Positions 6,204 through 7,726 of a stretch of DNA of 7,726 bases are shown here, piece by piece. The position numbers and the translations under genes are program-made. Positions within the stretch are counted from its first letter, which is position 1; each line of letters begins with the position of its first letter. Source of the stretch: Bacteroidales bacterium UBA1184 (GTDB lineage: Bacteria > Bacteroidota > Bacteroidia > Bacteroidales > ML635J-15). Where the stretch lies: the NCBI GenBank assembly GCA_002310235.1, contig DBYO01000042.1:5110-12835 (forward strand), in the 5' to 3' direction. The notes under the pieces were generated by a model. The model did not search any database and had not been told where the DNA came from. It saw nothing but the letters and a program-made list of their open reading frames with translations.

Positions 6204-6211
6204 TATATTTG
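6204..6211 (+). promoter_or_regulatory. Candidate -7 promoter element for the M28 peptidase gene
   Basis: TATATTTG matches TAnnTTTG and is 25 bp upstream of the peptidase ATG, giving a leader of about 15-20 nt, the same arrangement as the carbonic anhydrase promoter. No -33 TTTG is evident. Confidence 0.5.
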
Positions 6212-6236
6212 CTTTTGAATTCAAAATTTTAAAAAG

Positions 6237-7493
6237 ATGAAAAGGTTGATTATTTTATGGTGGGTCTGCGCTTTTGTTGGAATTTCATTCTTGCAGGCAC
6301 AGGATATGACTTATTACAGACAGATTATCAAGGAATTGACATCTGCAAAATACCAAGGTCGCGGATATGCGAAGGGTGGTTCGAACAAGGCTGGGAAATA
6401 TCTGGAAAAGGAGTTTGCCAAAGTTGGTGCCGACGAAGTCGTTTGCCAGCCGTTCAAGTTGGACATAAACACATACGTCGGAAATATGGAATTGTCGGTT
6501 GACGGTCGCAAGCAAACTCCGGGCGTTGATTTTGTAATGCGCGAGTACTCACCGGGCGTACACGGCACATACAATCTCTACTTTGTCGATACCACCAATT
6601 TCGATGCCGAAAAGATGTACAGCGACCTTGCAAAACCCGAAAACAAGGACTGCTTTGTTGTATGCGACTTCTTTTTCTCATACAAGCATAACAAGGACTT
6701 CAGGAACCTGCAAATTCCAGGTGCTTGCACAAATGCCGGTTTGATACAGACATGGCCTCCGATACTTAAATTCTACAAGGCATACGGCGAAAAGGTGATT
6801 GACAAGCCTATCATTTGGGCAACATCTGATTTTCCGAAGGATGCCAAGACCATCACTGCCAACATCGACAACACTTTCCTGAAAGATTACGAGTGCTTCA
6901 ATGTCGTTGCAAAGGTTGAAGGTCGCAAGCACGATAGTTGCTTCATTTTCACTGCCCACTACGACCATTTGGGCAACCTCGGCAAGAAGGTTTACTACGC
7001 TGGTGCCAACGACAATGCCTCGGGCACAGCCGCCATAGTGACACTTGCTGCATATTACTCGAAGAACCGTCCCGAATACGACATGTATTTCGTTGCTTTT
7101 GCTGCAGAGGAATCGGGTCTGCATGGTTCAGAATGGTATGTAACTCACCCCAGTGTACCACTGGAACAAATAAAGTTTGTCTTCAACCTCGACATGATTG
7201 GCGACAACAATCCCATGCAGTATGTCGAGACCAATTCCGACCGTGGATTTGCCCTGTTTGAGCAAATCAACGGTGAAAAGCAATACTTCAAGGGCCTGAA
7301 TCGTGGCGAACTGGCTGGCAACAGCGACCACTATTCGTTTGCCGAACGCAATGTTCCGTGCATCCTCTTCGAAAACGAGGAAGGCGATGCCTTCAAGTAT
7401 TACCATACTGTATTCGACACCTACGAGACCATGAAGTTCGACACCTACGAACCAATTTTCAGGTTGGTAAGGGATTTTGTGGAGAGGTATTAG
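6237..7493 (+). CDS. Exported M28-family zinc metallopeptidase
   Basis: A 418-residue secreted peptidase, most likely an aminopeptidase releasing N-terminal residues from peptides outside the cytoplasm. A signal peptide covers residues 1-22 (MKR, hydrophobic core, FLQAQ). The catalytic domain spans roughly 219-418 with a complete two-zinc site: H241 and D243 in AHYDHLG, bridging D259 in GANDNASG, E291 (general base) and E292 (ligand) in AAEESG, D319 in NLDMIGD, and H390 in YYHTV. The SDHYSF motif (363-368) is also present. Residues of about 75-205 form an insert that may be a PA-like lid, as in many M28 enzymes, though I cannot assign it firmly. There is no C-terminal sorting domain. It is transcribed alone, diverging from the second sigma operon. 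Substrate is unknown; amino- rather than carboxypeptidase activity is inferred from the family. Confidence 0.92.
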   Translation: MKRLIILWWVCAFVGISFLQAQDMTYYRQIIKELTSAKYQGRGYAKGGSNKAGKYLEKEFAKVGADEVVCQPFKLDINTYVGNMELSVDGRKQTPGVDFVMREYSPGVHGTYNLYFVDTTNFDAEKMYSDLAKPENKDCFVVCDFFFSYKHNKDFRNLQIPGACTNAGLIQTWPPILKFYKAYGEKVIDKPIIWATSDFPKDAKTITANIDNTFLKDYECFNVVAKVEGRKHDSCFIFTAHYDHLGNLGKKVYYAGANDNASGTAAIVTLAAYYSKNRPEYDMYFVAFAAEESGLHGSEWYVTHPSVPLEQIKFVFNLDMIGDNNPMQYVETNSDRGFALFEQINGEKQYFKGLNRGELAGNSDHYSFAERNVPCILFENEEGDAFKYYHTVFDTYETMKFDTYEPIFRLVRDFVERY

Positions 7494-7527
7494 TATTCGA
7501 TTTTCGGATTTGACTTTATAAAATACA

Positions 7528-7568
7528 TTCCGCCGCGATAAAGAAAGCAATTCTCCATCGCGGCGGAA
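7528..7568 (+). terminator. GC-rich hairpin after the peptidase gene, possible terminator
   Basis: A perfect 12-bp stem (TTCCGCCGCGAT / ATCGCGGCGGAA) encloses 17 nt, within which AGAA/TTCT can extend the stem. It lies 34 bp after the peptidase stop. It lacks a good T run on either strand (AAAATTTG on plus), so it may instead be a 3'-end stabiliser or a weak two-way terminator between the converging genes. Confidence 0.6.
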
Positions 7569-7581
7569 AATTTGTGTCAAC

Positions 7582-7626
7582 TCCTATTCAAAAAATGTGA
7601 AAATTGTGATGAGAATAGGAATTTTT
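7582..7626 (+). terminator. Inverted repeat followed by T run, possible plus-strand terminator
   Basis: TCCTATTC (7582-7589) and GAATAGGA (7613-7620) form a perfect 8-bp repeat around a 23-nt AT-rich loop, followed by ATTTTT. The long loop makes it a weaker candidate than the other terminators. The T run overlaps the stop codon of the minus-strand gene at the right edge. Confidence 0.4.
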
Positions 7627-7726
7627 AGAAGAAGAAGTCGCAGAAGATTAATGCTGCGTTCCATTCAGGATGATTGCTGTAACATCTGCCGATTTCATTA
7701 AACGAGTTTTGGTCTTCGTCGCGGTT
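7625..7726 (-). CDS. C-terminal end of an unrecognised gene cut by the right edge
   Basis: Reading leftward from the edge gives 33 open codons and a TAA at 7627-7625. The peptide contains NEIGRCYSNHPEWNAALIF and ends in CDFFF. Its composition looks like real protein, and it converges on the peptidase gene with hairpins in between, as expected of a gene end. It is too short to assign a family. A chance open stretch of this length is possible but less likely. Confidence 0.55.
   Translation of the reverse strand, partial: NRDEDQNSFNEIGRCYSNHPEWNAALIFCDFFF

Noticed and set aside
6678..7580. Minus-strand open frames of about 150 codons within the M28 peptidase region
   Set aside because: The peptidase frame has every catalytic residue intact, while the opposite frames have no recognisable features.
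1..7726. tRNA, rRNA, CRISPR arrays, insertion sequences, attachment sites, riboswitches
   Set aside because: I looked on both strands and found no cloverleaf with a CCA end, repeated spacer pattern, transposase or integrase motif, or recognisable riboswitch core.

Overview
The window looks like a chromosomal segment from a Bacteroidales-type member of the Bacteroidota. The evidence is the gene content (DUF4252 protein, two small ECF sigma factors with partner membrane proteins, an exported M28 peptidase), the scarcity of strong Shine-Dalgarno sequences, and several TAnnTTTG-type -7 promoter elements upstream of gene starts. Base composition is moderate and even. I see no insertion sequence, phage gene, tRNA, rRNA or CRISPR array, so this reads as ordinary chromosome rather than a mobile island.

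Left block, minus strand (1-2361): a small beta-carbonic anhydrase, a DUF1848 protein with a radical-SAM-like cysteine cluster at its C-terminus, and the N-terminal half of a PepD-type (M20C) dipeptidase, which runs off the left edge. Gaps of 25 and 37 bp and the absence of an internal promoter match suggest one transcript, started from a TACCTTTG element just upstream of the carbonic anhydrase.

Middle-left block, plus strand (2582-4098): an ECF sigma factor, a single-pass membrane protein that overlaps it by ATGA and looks like its anti-sigma factor, and an exported DUF4252 protein. A strong intrinsic terminator closes the unit.

Middle-right block, minus strand (4276-6015): a second ECF sigma factor followed by a five-pass membrane protein. 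Its C-terminal periplasmic part resembles the P1-head subdomain of the secretion protein SecD. This unit ends in its own terminator, facing the first one across about 60 bp.

Right block: an exported M28 metallopeptidase (6237-7493, plus) diverges from the second sigma factor. A GC-rich hairpin follows it, and then the last 33 codons of a minus-strand gene entering from the right edge.

Two separate ECF signalling units therefore sit tail to tail, each coding for a sigma factor plus an inner-membrane protein with a part outside the cytoplasm. The most interesting items are the SecD-P1-like domain attached to a sigma-linked membrane protein, the sigma/anti-sigma/DUF4252 cassette, and the DUF1848 protein with its C-terminal CX3CX2C motif. 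All three are uncharacterised or poorly characterised family types. I did not find clear evidence of an entirely new system.
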